NCBI GenBank assembly: GCA_002305765.1
Contig: DBQU01000118.1
Location: 23,689 to 87,688, forward strand
Reading direction: 5' to 3'
Length of the DNA stretch: 64,000 bases
From: Deltaproteobacteria bacterium UBA1386
GTDB taxonomy: Bacteria; Desulfobacterota; Syntrophorhabdia; Syntrophorhabdales; Syntrophorhabdaceae
This document shows positions 15,374-21,969 of the stretch, one piece after another. The notes under the pieces were generated by a model. The model was not told the origin of the DNA. It saw only the letters and a list, made by a program, of their open reading frames with translations, and did not search any database. The first letter of the stretch is position 1; each line of letters starts with the position of its first letter. The position numbers and the translations under genes are program-made.

Positions 15374-16110
15374 TAACGACGACGGCATATACCTTCAAGA
15401 TACTGCGCAGCGACAGGAAAAGGCCGGACGAAAGGCCCTGGTTCCAGACGTACCGCGTGAAGGTCATCCCCGGCCTCACGGTCCTTGCCGTTCTCAACAG
15501 GATCCGCGACGAGATCGACGGCACCCTGTCCTTCCGTTCGTCCTGCAGGTCCGCCGTGTGCGGCTCCTGCGCCATGGTCATCAACGGCAGGATCGACCTC
15601 GCCTGCAGGACACAGGTGGCCTCGTTCGGCGCGAACACCATCATCCTCGAACCCCTTCCCAACATGGAGATCATAAAAGACCTCGTCGTCGACATGACGC
15701 CTTTCTGGCGCATGTACGAGAAGGTGAGGCCCTGGCTCGTGCGGCGGACGCCGGACCCCGGGAAAGAGATAGAGCAGAGTGAGGAGGAAAGAAGCCGCAT
15801 CGACCAGTTCGTCAACTGTATCCTCTGTGCCTGCTGCTACGGGGCCTGCCCCGTCATAGCCCGCGATCCCGAATACCTGGGACCCGCGGCCCTGGCAAAG
15901 CTGGAACGCTTCATACTCGATTCGCGGGACGAGCGGCCCGATGACTTTCTCGATACCGTGAACGATGAAAAGGGCGTGTGGGGATGCGACACCGTGCTTC
16001 GGTGCATAGAGGCCTGCCCGAAAGACGTGCGTCCCACCGACTCCATCGTGGGCCTCAGGAAGGCCCTCGTAAAGAAGAAGGCAAGACAACTCCTGGGGAT
16101 GAAGAAATGA
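15370..16110 (+). CDS. sdhB: Succinate dehydrogenase/fumarate reductase iron-sulfur subunit
   Basis: The 246-residue subunit relays electrons from SdhA to the quinone site. It has a plant-type [2Fe-2S] motif (SCRSAVCGSCAMVINGRIDLAC), then CILCACCYGACP for [4Fe-4S] and a last cluster with CIEACP. The start is TTG at 15370, overlapping the sdhA stop as TTGA; the residues preceding it in the same frame are non-coding in character. The stop overlaps the next ATG. Confidence 0.93.
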   Translation: MITTTAYTFKILRSDRKRPDERPWFQTYRVKVIPGLTVLAVLNRIRDEIDGTLSFRSSCRSAVCGSCAMVINGRIDLACRTQVASFGANTIILEPLPNMEIIKDLVVDMTPFWRMYEKVRPWLVRRTPDPGKEIEQSEEERSRIDQFVNCILCACCYGACPVIARDPEYLGPAALAKLERFILDSRDERPDDFLDTVNDEKGVWGCDTVLRCIEACPKDVRPTDSIVGLRKALVKKKARQLLGMKK

Positions 16111-16577
16111 AGCTCGACCATTCAGCGGTGACGCGAAGGACATTTCTCAACACCCTCCTCACCGGATGGGCCGCTGCCGTCGCCTCCGGGACCCTCTGGG
16201 CCCTCATCAAGTTCGCCTTTCCGACCCTCGGGAAAGAGCCTGACTTCGTCGTCCTCAAAAGGGCCGACTTTGAGGGCATCCCCCTCAACTCCGTGAAGCC
16301 CTTCGCGTGGGGAGGCAAACTGGGCCTCTACTTCAAGAAACAGAATGGCACCGTCGAGGCCCTCAAGGGCGTCTGCACCCATATGGAATGCAACATCACC
16401 TACAAGCCCGATGAGAAAAAGTTCTACTGCGCCTGCCACAAGGGGTGGTTCGACGAGAACGGCAGGAACATAGAGGGGCCTCCGCCGAAGCCCCTCGAGA
16501 TCTTCGACATCATCGTCGAAGGCGACAAGCTCATCATAGCGAAAAAGGGAGTAAAGGTTGAGCTGCCGAAGGCTTAA
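16107..16577 (+). CDS. Rieske [2Fe-2S] protein of a cytochrome bc-type complex
   Basis: The 156-residue protein has an N-terminal signal-anchor (about residues 14-36, preceded by TRRTFLNTLL, a twin-arginine signal). A Rieske domain follows with CTHMEC and CACHKGWFDENG, giving the two Cys and two His ligands. It would take electrons from quinol at cytochrome b. It lies between sdhB (ATGA overlap) and the cytochrome b gene (20-bp overlap). The motif C-A-C-H replaces the more common C-P-C-H; ligands are intact. Confidence 0.88.
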   Translation: MKLDHSAVTRRTFLNTLLTGWAAAVASGTLWALIKFAFPTLGKEPDFVVLKRADFEGIPLNSVKPFAWGGKLGLYFKKQNGTVEALKGVCTHMECNITYKPDEKKFYCACHKGWFDENGRNIEGPPPKPLEIFDIIVEGDKLIIAKKGVKVELPKA

Positions 16578-17622
16578 AGACTGGTTCGGGGAACGATACG
16601 ACATGGAGACGCTGGGGGCCCTCGCCCGTTCCAAGACCGTGCCGTCCCACCGGTTCGACGTCTGGTATTTCGCAGGGGGGCTCACCCTCTTCCTTTTCGT
16701 CTTCCAGTTCATAACGGGGATGGCGCTCGCCCTCTATTACGTCCCCCATGCGGAGCACGCCCACAAGAGTATTGTCGACATCGTCACCAAGCTCAACATG
16801 GGATGGCTTTTCCGCTCCCTCCACCACTGGGGCGCGCAGCTCGCGATACTGGTCCTCTTCGCCCATGTCTTCAGCACCCTCCTTCTCAAAGCCTACCGGA
16901 AACCGCGGGAGCTCGTCTGGCTCACCGGTTTCGTGATGCTTGCCATATCGATCTTCTTCGGACTCAGCGGGTATTTTCTCCTCTGGGACGAGAGGGCCTT
17001 CGCCGCGGTGCGCGTGGCGACAGGCGGGGCCGGCAATCTTCCCCTTGTCGGCTGGGTGATAAAGGGTTTCCTGCGCGGCGGCCTCGACGTGACGGGCGAG
17101 ACGCTGACACGCTTCTACGCATTCCACGTCGCCATCCTGCCGCTCGTCACGATCGCGGTGGCGGGGCTCCACATCCTCCTCGTCCAGATCCACGGTATGA
17201 GCGTACCTCTCTCACAGGAAAGGAAACAGGGAGGACCCGAGCCTTTCTTCCCCAACCTCTTCTACAAGGACCTCATCGTATGGCTGGTCTGCCTCGGCGT
17301 CGTCGTCACCCTGGCCGTCCTCCTTCCGCCGGAGATCGGCAGGAAGGCAGACCCGCTCGCGCCTGCGCCGGAGAACATCAAGCCCGAATGGTACTTCCTC
17401 TTTCTCTTCCAGACCCTCAAGCTCTTTCCCGGCGAGATGCTGGGCATGAACGGCGAGACCATCGCCATCGTCATCATCTCCGCGGCCATACTCTTTTTCT
17501 TCCTCATCCCCTTCTTCGACAGGAGGTCGGCGATGGGGCAGAGGAGCCCTCTCTTCACGTGGATCGGTACGTTCTATCTTGTCTATTTCACGGTCATGAC
17601 CGTCATCGGTTTTCTCACATAG
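16558..17622 (+). CDS. Cytochrome b (fused b6/subunit IV type)
   Basis: The 354-residue integral membrane protein carries both haem pairs, His89/90 with His190 and His103 with His205. The 15-residue spacing of the second pair is as in cytochrome b6. The Qo-site PEWY motif (IKPEWYFLFLF) lies near residue 277. The start is TTG at 16558, overlapping the Rieske gene by 20 bp; the N-terminal KDWFGERYDM resembles other b6 starts. No cytochrome c1 or c gene follows, so the electron acceptor of the Rieske protein is unknown. Confidence 0.9.
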   Translation: MSCRRLKDWFGERYDMETLGALARSKTVPSHRFDVWYFAGGLTLFLFVFQFITGMALALYYVPHAEHAHKSIVDIVTKLNMGWLFRSLHHWGAQLAILVLFAHVFSTLLLKAYRKPRELVWLTGFVMLAISIFFGLSGYFLLWDERAFAAVRVATGGAGNLPLVGWVIKGFLRGGLDVTGETLTRFYAFHVAILPLVTIAVAGLHILLVQIHGMSVPLSQERKQGGPEPFFPNLFYKDLIVWLVCLGVVVTLAVLLPPEIGRKADPLAPAPENIKPEWYFLFLFQTLKLFPGEMLGMNGETIAIVIISAAILFFFLIPFFDRRSAMGQRSPLFTWIGTFYLVYFTVMTVIGFLT

Positions 17623-17633
17623 GGGTGACAGCG

Positions 17634-17888
17634 ATGCTCAGGGTGTTTCTCATCGTCCTTTTCTTTCTCATTATCGGGACAACGGCGCTCTGCGCCGGGG
17701 CCGAGCCGAAGGTCGAGGTCTTCCCCCCGGCGTCCTACGACAGGCACATCATCTACCAGGCGCTTATCTTCTTCTGGATAGGCATCATCGGCCTCATCGT
17801 CATCATCGCGATGAAGCTGAGGGAGATAAAACGCGTTCAGAAGATGGGCATCGACGAAGAGGAAGGGAACGTTCCTTTCCTTGACTAA
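17634..17888 (+). CDS. Small membrane protein at end of Rieske/cytochrome b operon
   Basis: The 84-residue protein has a cleavable signal-like segment (LRVFLIVLFFLIIGTTALCAGA) and one later membrane helix (about 43-60), ending in an acidic tail (GIDEEEGNVPFLD). It begins 11 bp after the cytochrome b gene and is the last gene of the run. It is probably an accessory subunit of this complex; no haem-binding CxxCH is present. Function inferred only from position. Confidence 0.65.
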   Translation: MLRVFLIVLFFLIIGTTALCAGAEPKVEVFPPASYDRHIIYQALIFFWIGIIGLIVIIAMKLREIKRVQKMGIDEEEGNVPFLD

Positions 17889-17909
17889 GCAGGCCCAAAC
17901 CTTTATTAT
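17881..17909 (+). promoter_or_regulatory. Strong sigma-70 promoter, almost leaderless
   Basis: TTGACT (17881-17886), a 17-base spacer and TATTAT (17904-17909) overlap the stop codon of the preceding gene. The start codon at 17924 is only 14 bases beyond the -10 box, so the transcript leader would be under about 10 bases, with no ribosome binding site. Confidence 0.65.
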
Positions 17910-17923
17910 GTAGCATCAATCCT

Positions 17924-19816
17924 ATGCAAACGATTGTTCGTAACTCGCTTATATCCCGCCGGGGGCTCCAACAAATCCTCAGCCTTCCCGAGGAGGATGT
18001 CGTCTACGTCTCCCTTCTCGAGATACTCGCGAAGTTCCAGGACATAAAGCAGTTCGCAAGCGAGATACACACCGAGATCCATCTGATCAAACCGACCCTC
18101 AAGATACTCGGCTACTCCTATGAATCGAAGCCGAAGTACTTCAATGATTCCATCAAAGGCCCCGATGTCGCCCTCTTCGCGACGGAAGCCGACCGGGACA
18201 GGACGTCTCCCCTGTGGGGGACGCCGGAATATTACATGAACACGCTGGGCGTCCTTCTTCTGAAGCGCTTCGGGAGAAATCTCGAAGAGGGTGTCAGCGG
18301 TTTCTATCTCGAGTTCGAGAACCGGATTCCCTCGTACCAGCTCTTCTATTTCCTGAAGAACACGAAGACCCCCTGGGGCATACTGACCAACGGCAAACAG
18401 TGGATGCTCATGAAGAAACCTCTCGCCTTCGAGACGCGCGTGTTCTCCGTGGACCTCGAGGAGGCCATCGAGACGAACGACAGGGACGCGCTCCATCTCT
18501 TCTGCAAGATCTTCTCCGTCAACGGGCTCTCGACGGTGGTCCCCGAACTCCAGGAAGCCGAGCGGCAATCCCTCGTCGACAGGCTTACAGATAAGAAGGC
18601 GTCCCTGCGCAACACAACGGCGGGCTTCAGGAAGAAAACGGAGGTCTTTCCCAGGATCGTGGGCGGTCTTTCCGACCTTTTCGCCGAGGATATCTTTACC
18701 TCGACCCGGGCATACCTGACTGAGAACGACGTCTACGTCGCAAAGAGGACTACACCTCCCAACACCATCGACGAATTCAACATCGCCGACATAACATCCT
18801 ACCTTCTCAACAAGAAAGGTTCCTCTCCCGTCATCGATCCCGAAAGGATATTCCTCCACGCAAGGCCGGAGGAATTGACAAAAGACGACCTCCTCGCGAT
18901 GAGAGTGCTCGACATGACGCCCGGCTTCGGCAACGTCACGACGCAGCTCGTGGACGGCATCGCCTATCTCTCCTTCATCCTTCCCTATCGCGACAGGAAC
19001 ACCTTCGTGGCGCAGTGGGAGAATGAAAAGGCCCTCAAGCGGTATATCCTTCAGAGGATCCTCTATGGTATCGAGAAGTCCCACGTCGCCTACGATATCC
19101 TCCAGTATGCCATGCAACACCGTTACGGAACGGAAGCCGACAACTACAGGTTCGGCAATCCTCTCATCGGAATGTCGCTCTCCGACATTGCCCCCCACGT
19201 GGATACGCGCAACCAGATGGGGCTCTTCTCGAAGAACCCTCTCGACATCCTCAAGGACGTCAGTAAGATGTACCGGCAGTATTTCTCCCTTTCCGACAAG
19301 ATAAAGGAAGACATGGCGGTAAAAGAGGAGCTTGCTTCACAGCTCAACGTTTACTGCCAACGGATACGGGACGTCATGGATCTCATAACGGCAACCTACT
19401 TCAGCAAGGCCATCGACGAAAGAAAGATACACGAATCACTCCTCATGCTCGATTCCGACAATGCCTCCTGGGACTCCCACGTGTCCCGGGACTGGTTCGC
19501 GGAGGCGAAACGCATCGCCAGGCGAAACGGATTCTTCCATCTCGAGATCGAGTTCCCCTTCCTCGTCGACGGCGCCTTCGATTACATCTTCGTCCAACCC
19601 TCCCTCACCCACATATGGGAAGACCCCTTCCCCCTCCCCGAGGTCACGAAGGCCCACATCAAGAGGGGAATGACCTACCTCAAACCCGAAGGCACGATGG
19701 TCCTCATCCTCGACCGACCCGATGAAGGCCTCCTCACCGAACTCTCCCGCTCCAAACGCTACAACACCCGCGCGGAAGAGAACATCATCCTCCTCAGGAA
19801 GAAAAAGATGGCTTGA
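17924..19816 (+). CDS. Degenerate Eco57I/type IIG restriction-methylase-like protein
   Basis: The 630-residue protein follows the layout of type IIG restriction-modification enzymes. An N-terminal nuclease-like region has GYSYESKPKYFNDSIKGPDVALFATEAD and a later KTPWGILTNGKQWMLMK. A methylase-like region starts near residue 325 with VLDMTPGFGNVTTQL, where motif I is normally DPACGSG. At the motif IV position FDYIFVQPSLTHIW replaces the usual NPPY, so the catalytic Asn-Pro-Pro-Tyr is missing. It therefore looks inactive as an adenine methylase. It stands alone, with its own promoter, no specificity subunit, and no other defence gene beside it. Confidence 0.6.
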   Translation: MQTIVRNSLISRRGLQQILSLPEEDVVYVSLLEILAKFQDIKQFASEIHTEIHLIKPTLKILGYSYESKPKYFNDSIKGPDVALFATEADRDRTSPLWGTPEYYMNTLGVLLLKRFGRNLEEGVSGFYLEFENRIPSYQLFYFLKNTKTPWGILTNGKQWMLMKKPLAFETRVFSVDLEEAIETNDRDALHLFCKIFSVNGLSTVVPELQEAERQSLVDRLTDKKASLRNTTAGFRKKTEVFPRIVGGLSDLFAEDIFTSTRAYLTENDVYVAKRTTPPNTIDEFNIADITSYLLNKKGSSPVIDPERIFLHARPEELTKDDLLAMRVLDMTPGFGNVTTQLVDGIAYLSFILPYRDRNTFVAQWENEKALKRYILQRILYGIEKSHVAYDILQYAMQHRYGTEADNYRFGNPLIGMSLSDIAPHVDTRNQMGLFSKNPLDILKDVSKMYRQYFSLSDKIKEDMAVKEELASQLNVYCQRIRDVMDLITATYFSKAIDERKIHESLLMLDSDNASWDSHVSRDWFAEAKRIARRNGFFHLEIEFPFLVDGAFDYIFVQPSLTHIWEDPFPLPEVTKAHIKRGMTYLKPEGTMVLILDRPDEGLLTELSRSKRYNTRAEENIILLRKKKMA

Positions 19817-19967
19817 ACCGTTTGAGCCGCTTGAGGGTTGAAGACAAGAGACATCCCTTCCTGTGTCCGAGAGGGTGGAGGGATCGTGTTCGCACCGGTA
19901 CACAGATACGAGCAGCAGTATTTCTCTATTCTGTAACGTTCAAGCGGTTCAAGCCGTCTTTAGAATA
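19815..19967. repeat. Inverted repeat of GCTTGAACCG words at convergent junction
   Basis: Left arm (19813-19845) GCTTGAACCGTTTGAGCCGCT pairs imperfectly with the right arm (19938-19964, AACGTTCAAGCGGTTCAAGCC and GTCTT). It spans from one stop codon into the stop codon of recO on the other strand. The spacer between is unrelated to other junctions. Confidence 0.7.
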
Positions 19968-20697
19968 CCAGCGTTTTGAGCAGGCGGTAGGATCTGAAGT
20001 CCACGTCTATGTGGTAGGCGAGGAAGCTTTCCATTATTTCCTGGGCCTCGCGTTCGAGGGCGCGCGTGGCGAAGCCGCCCTGCATAGCCCTTGCGGAGAG
20101 GAAAGCGGGGATGAGGCCCTGCGTGCATTTTCTATGCGGGAGAGACCTTGCGCAGACGGCGCAGAGGATGCCGCCGCGCTCGCGGGAGAAGTGGAGCCTT
20201 TCGGATTCCTCCATGGCGGCGCCGCAGTGGACGCAGGTGTCGAAGTTGGGGTGGTAGCCGAGGATATCGAGCATGAGAAGTTCGCAATGAAGGATGTCGG
20301 CGTAGACGGGATCCCGTGTACGGGCGAGGCCGATGAACTCCTTCAGGGCGGCGAAGAGTGCGCTGTGGGGCTCCCTCTCCCGCGTCAGCCTGTCGACGAA
20401 TTCGGTGAAGAATGACGCGCTGCAGGCCCTTCTCATGCTCACCTCGATGCCGCTGTTGGCTCCGACGAGATCGGCGTTCTCTATCCGCACCATCCCCCGG
20501 CCCTGTTTTTCGAAATACTCGAGGCGGATGTGATTGAAGGGCTCCAGGGTGTTCATGAACCTCTTCTGACTCTTGCCGGCACCTTTCGCGAAGGCCGATA
20601 CCTTTCCCGCCTCACGGGTGAAGAGATGGATGATCCTGTCCGATTCACCGTAGGCGCGCTTGGAAAGGACTATCGCCTCATCTTTGTGAAGGGACAT
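19960..20697 (-). CDS. recO: DNA repair protein RecO
   Basis: RecO (245 residues) loads RecA with RecR and anneals DNA in RecFOR repair. An N-terminal OB-fold is seen (DEAIVLSKRAYGESDRIIHLFTREAGKVSAFAKGAGK), and a helical domain holds the four-Cys zinc site CVHC and CAVC. The length is typical. ATG 20697 is preceded by TGGAGGTGCG; an upstream in-frame ATG at 20721 falls within the leader hairpin and is not used. It follows mobB on the same strand. Confidence 0.9.
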   Translation of the reverse strand: MSLHKDEAIVLSKRAYGESDRIIHLFTREAGKVSAFAKGAGKSQKRFMNTLEPFNHIRLEYFEKQGRGMVRIENADLVGANSGIEVSMRRACSASFFTEFVDRLTREREPHSALFAALKEFIGLARTRDPVYADILHCELLMLDILGYHPNFDTCVHCGAAMEESERLHFSRERGGILCAVCARSLPHRKCTQGLIPAFLSARAMQGGFATRALEREAQEIMESFLAYHIDVDFRSYRLLKTLVF

Positions 20698-20713
20698 CGC
20701 ACCTCCACAAACA

Positions 20714-20811
20714 GGCTGCAACCGTGAAGACGGTTGCAGCCGCTTGAACCGTTGGGGCCGTTGGGGCCGTTGGGGCTGTTTGAACCCTTGAACCCTTGAA
20801 CCCTTGAACTT
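20714..20811. repeat. 12-bp perfect hairpin and tandem GTTGGGGCC / TTGAACCC repeats
   Basis: GGCTGCAACCGT (20714-20725) and its exact reverse complement (20730-20741) enclose GAAG. There is no T-run, so it is not a clear intrinsic terminator. It is followed by three copies of GTTGGGGCC-like words and three of TTGAACCC, up to the mobB stop codon. It lies between mobB and recO. Confidence 0.75.
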
Positions 20812-21336
20812 TCATGAGATGTCTCTTCCCAGAACGCGCGTCGTCACGAATCGGGCTATTGCCGTGATGTCGTCGCGGGTGAAGCGAGGAAGGGGAGTGT
20901 CTATGTCTTCGTCCGTGACGATGGCGATGTACGTTTCGTCACCGGAGAGGCATAGCGGGGGTTCGCCGCGGTCGGCGCTGAAGACCTCTATCTTCGGCGC
21001 CCTTTCATGCTTGAACCCTTCCACGATAATCATGTCGCAGTCCGTGGCATAGCGGGAGATGATCTCGTCAAGGGAGGGTTCTTCCCGGAAGTCTTTCACG
21101 ATCCCCAGTCCCGTTGGGGAGACGAGAACGGACGTGACCGCTCCCGCCTGCTTGAAACGGTAGGAATCCTTTCCGGGAACGTCGAACTCGAGGTCGTGAT
21201 GGGTGTGCTTGATGACGGCGACGCGAAGACCTTGACCCTTGAGCAGGGGAAGGAGCCTTTCGATAAGGGTGGTCTTGCCGCTGCCCGACCTGCCCGCGAC
21301 GCCCAGCACGAAGACCTTTTGCGACCTCGCACTCAT
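20812..21336 (-). CDS. mobB: Molybdopterin-guanine dinucleotide biosynthesis adaptor MobB
   Basis: The 174-residue GTPase has the P-loop GVAGRSGSGKTTLIERLLP, then KHTHHDLEFDVPGKDSYRFKQAGA, the classic MobB signature, and an IIVEGFKHE Walker-B-like motif. It helps supply GTP or hand over cofactor during formation of the bis-MGD or MCD cofactor. A molybdenum hydroxylase is encoded at 56-60 kb. The start overlaps the Nudix gene stop by 4 bp. Confidence 0.9.
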   Translation of the reverse strand: MSARSQKVFVLGVAGRSGSGKTTLIERLLPLLKGQGLRVAVIKHTHHDLEFDVPGKDSYRFKQAGAVTSVLVSPTGLGIVKDFREEPSLDEIISRYATDCDMIIVEGFKHERAPKIEVFSADRGEPPLCLSGDETYIAIVTDEDIDTPLPRFTRDDITAIARFVTTRVLGRDIS

Positions 21337-21878
21337 TGGGAACAGAGTTTCTTCATGAAATAGAAATGAAAGGCGACTATCACGAGGGAGTGGTTTATGC
21401 CGCCGCCCGCTATGATGGACGGTATCTCGTCGGCGGACATGAGCACCACCTCGATATCTTCATCGGGGTCAAGGGCCTTCTCCGATATTTCCCGCGCGTT
21501 CTCTATAAGGTACGTGTGGCAGCGGTTGTTGAATATGGCGGGGTTCGGGTTCACGAACCCGAGGAGTTCGACCCTGTCGCCGGCATATCCCGTCTCCTCG
21601 AGCAATTCCCGCTGTGCCGCTTCCCGGGGGTCTTCCTCATCCACGAGCCCCCCCGGTATCTCGAGTGTCACCTCCTTGGAACCGTGCCGGTACTGCTTGA
21701 TCATCACTATCTGGCCCTCGGGTGTAACAGGGATGACGTTGACCCAGTCGCGGGTGTCGATGGTGTAGAACTTGCCCACCTTCTTCGTTCTCGGAGACAT
21801 GGCAAGCTCCGACTGTATGCGGAACACGCGATAGTCCCTGTCCACCCTGGATTCAAGAAGTTCCCATTCCTCGATCAT
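21333..21878 (-). CDS. Nudix hydrolase, ADP-ribose pyrophosphatase-like
   Basis: The 181-residue protein carries a complete Nudix box (GGLVDEEDPREAAQRELLEETGY) after the PVTPEGQIVMIKQYRHGSKEVTLEIPGG strand, the arrangement seen in ADP-ribose or GDP-mannose pyrophosphatases. The conserved FVNPNPAIFNNRCHTYL loop follows. It would hydrolyse a nucleoside diphosphate linked to another group. ATG 21878 is selected because earlier in-frame residues look non-coding; the upstream site is weak. Confidence 0.85.
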   Translation of the reverse strand: MIEEWELLESRVDRDYRVFRIQSELAMSPRTKKVGKFYTIDTRDWVNVIPVTPEGQIVMIKQYRHGSKEVTLEIPGGLVDEEDPREAAQRELLEETGYAGDRVELLGFVNPNPAIFNNRCHTYLIENAREISEKALDPDEDIEVVLMSADEIPSIIAGGGINHSLVIVAFHFYFMKKLCSQ

Positions 21879-21918
21879 AACGGATAACAAAATACCACGC
21901 GGCGGGAGGTAAATGCAA

Positions 21919-21954
21919 CATGCAAGGCCGGATCTGACGACCCGGCCTTGCATG
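21919..21954 (-). terminator. 13-bp perfect hairpin downstream of VIT/vWA gene
   Basis: CATGCAAGGCCGG (21919-21931) and its exact complement (21942-21954) flank a 10-base loop, 15 bp after the stop of the vWA gene on the minus strand. No strong T-run follows, so efficiency as an intrinsic terminator is uncertain. Confidence 0.5.
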
Positions 21955-21969
21955 CAGTGTCTGTTTGGC

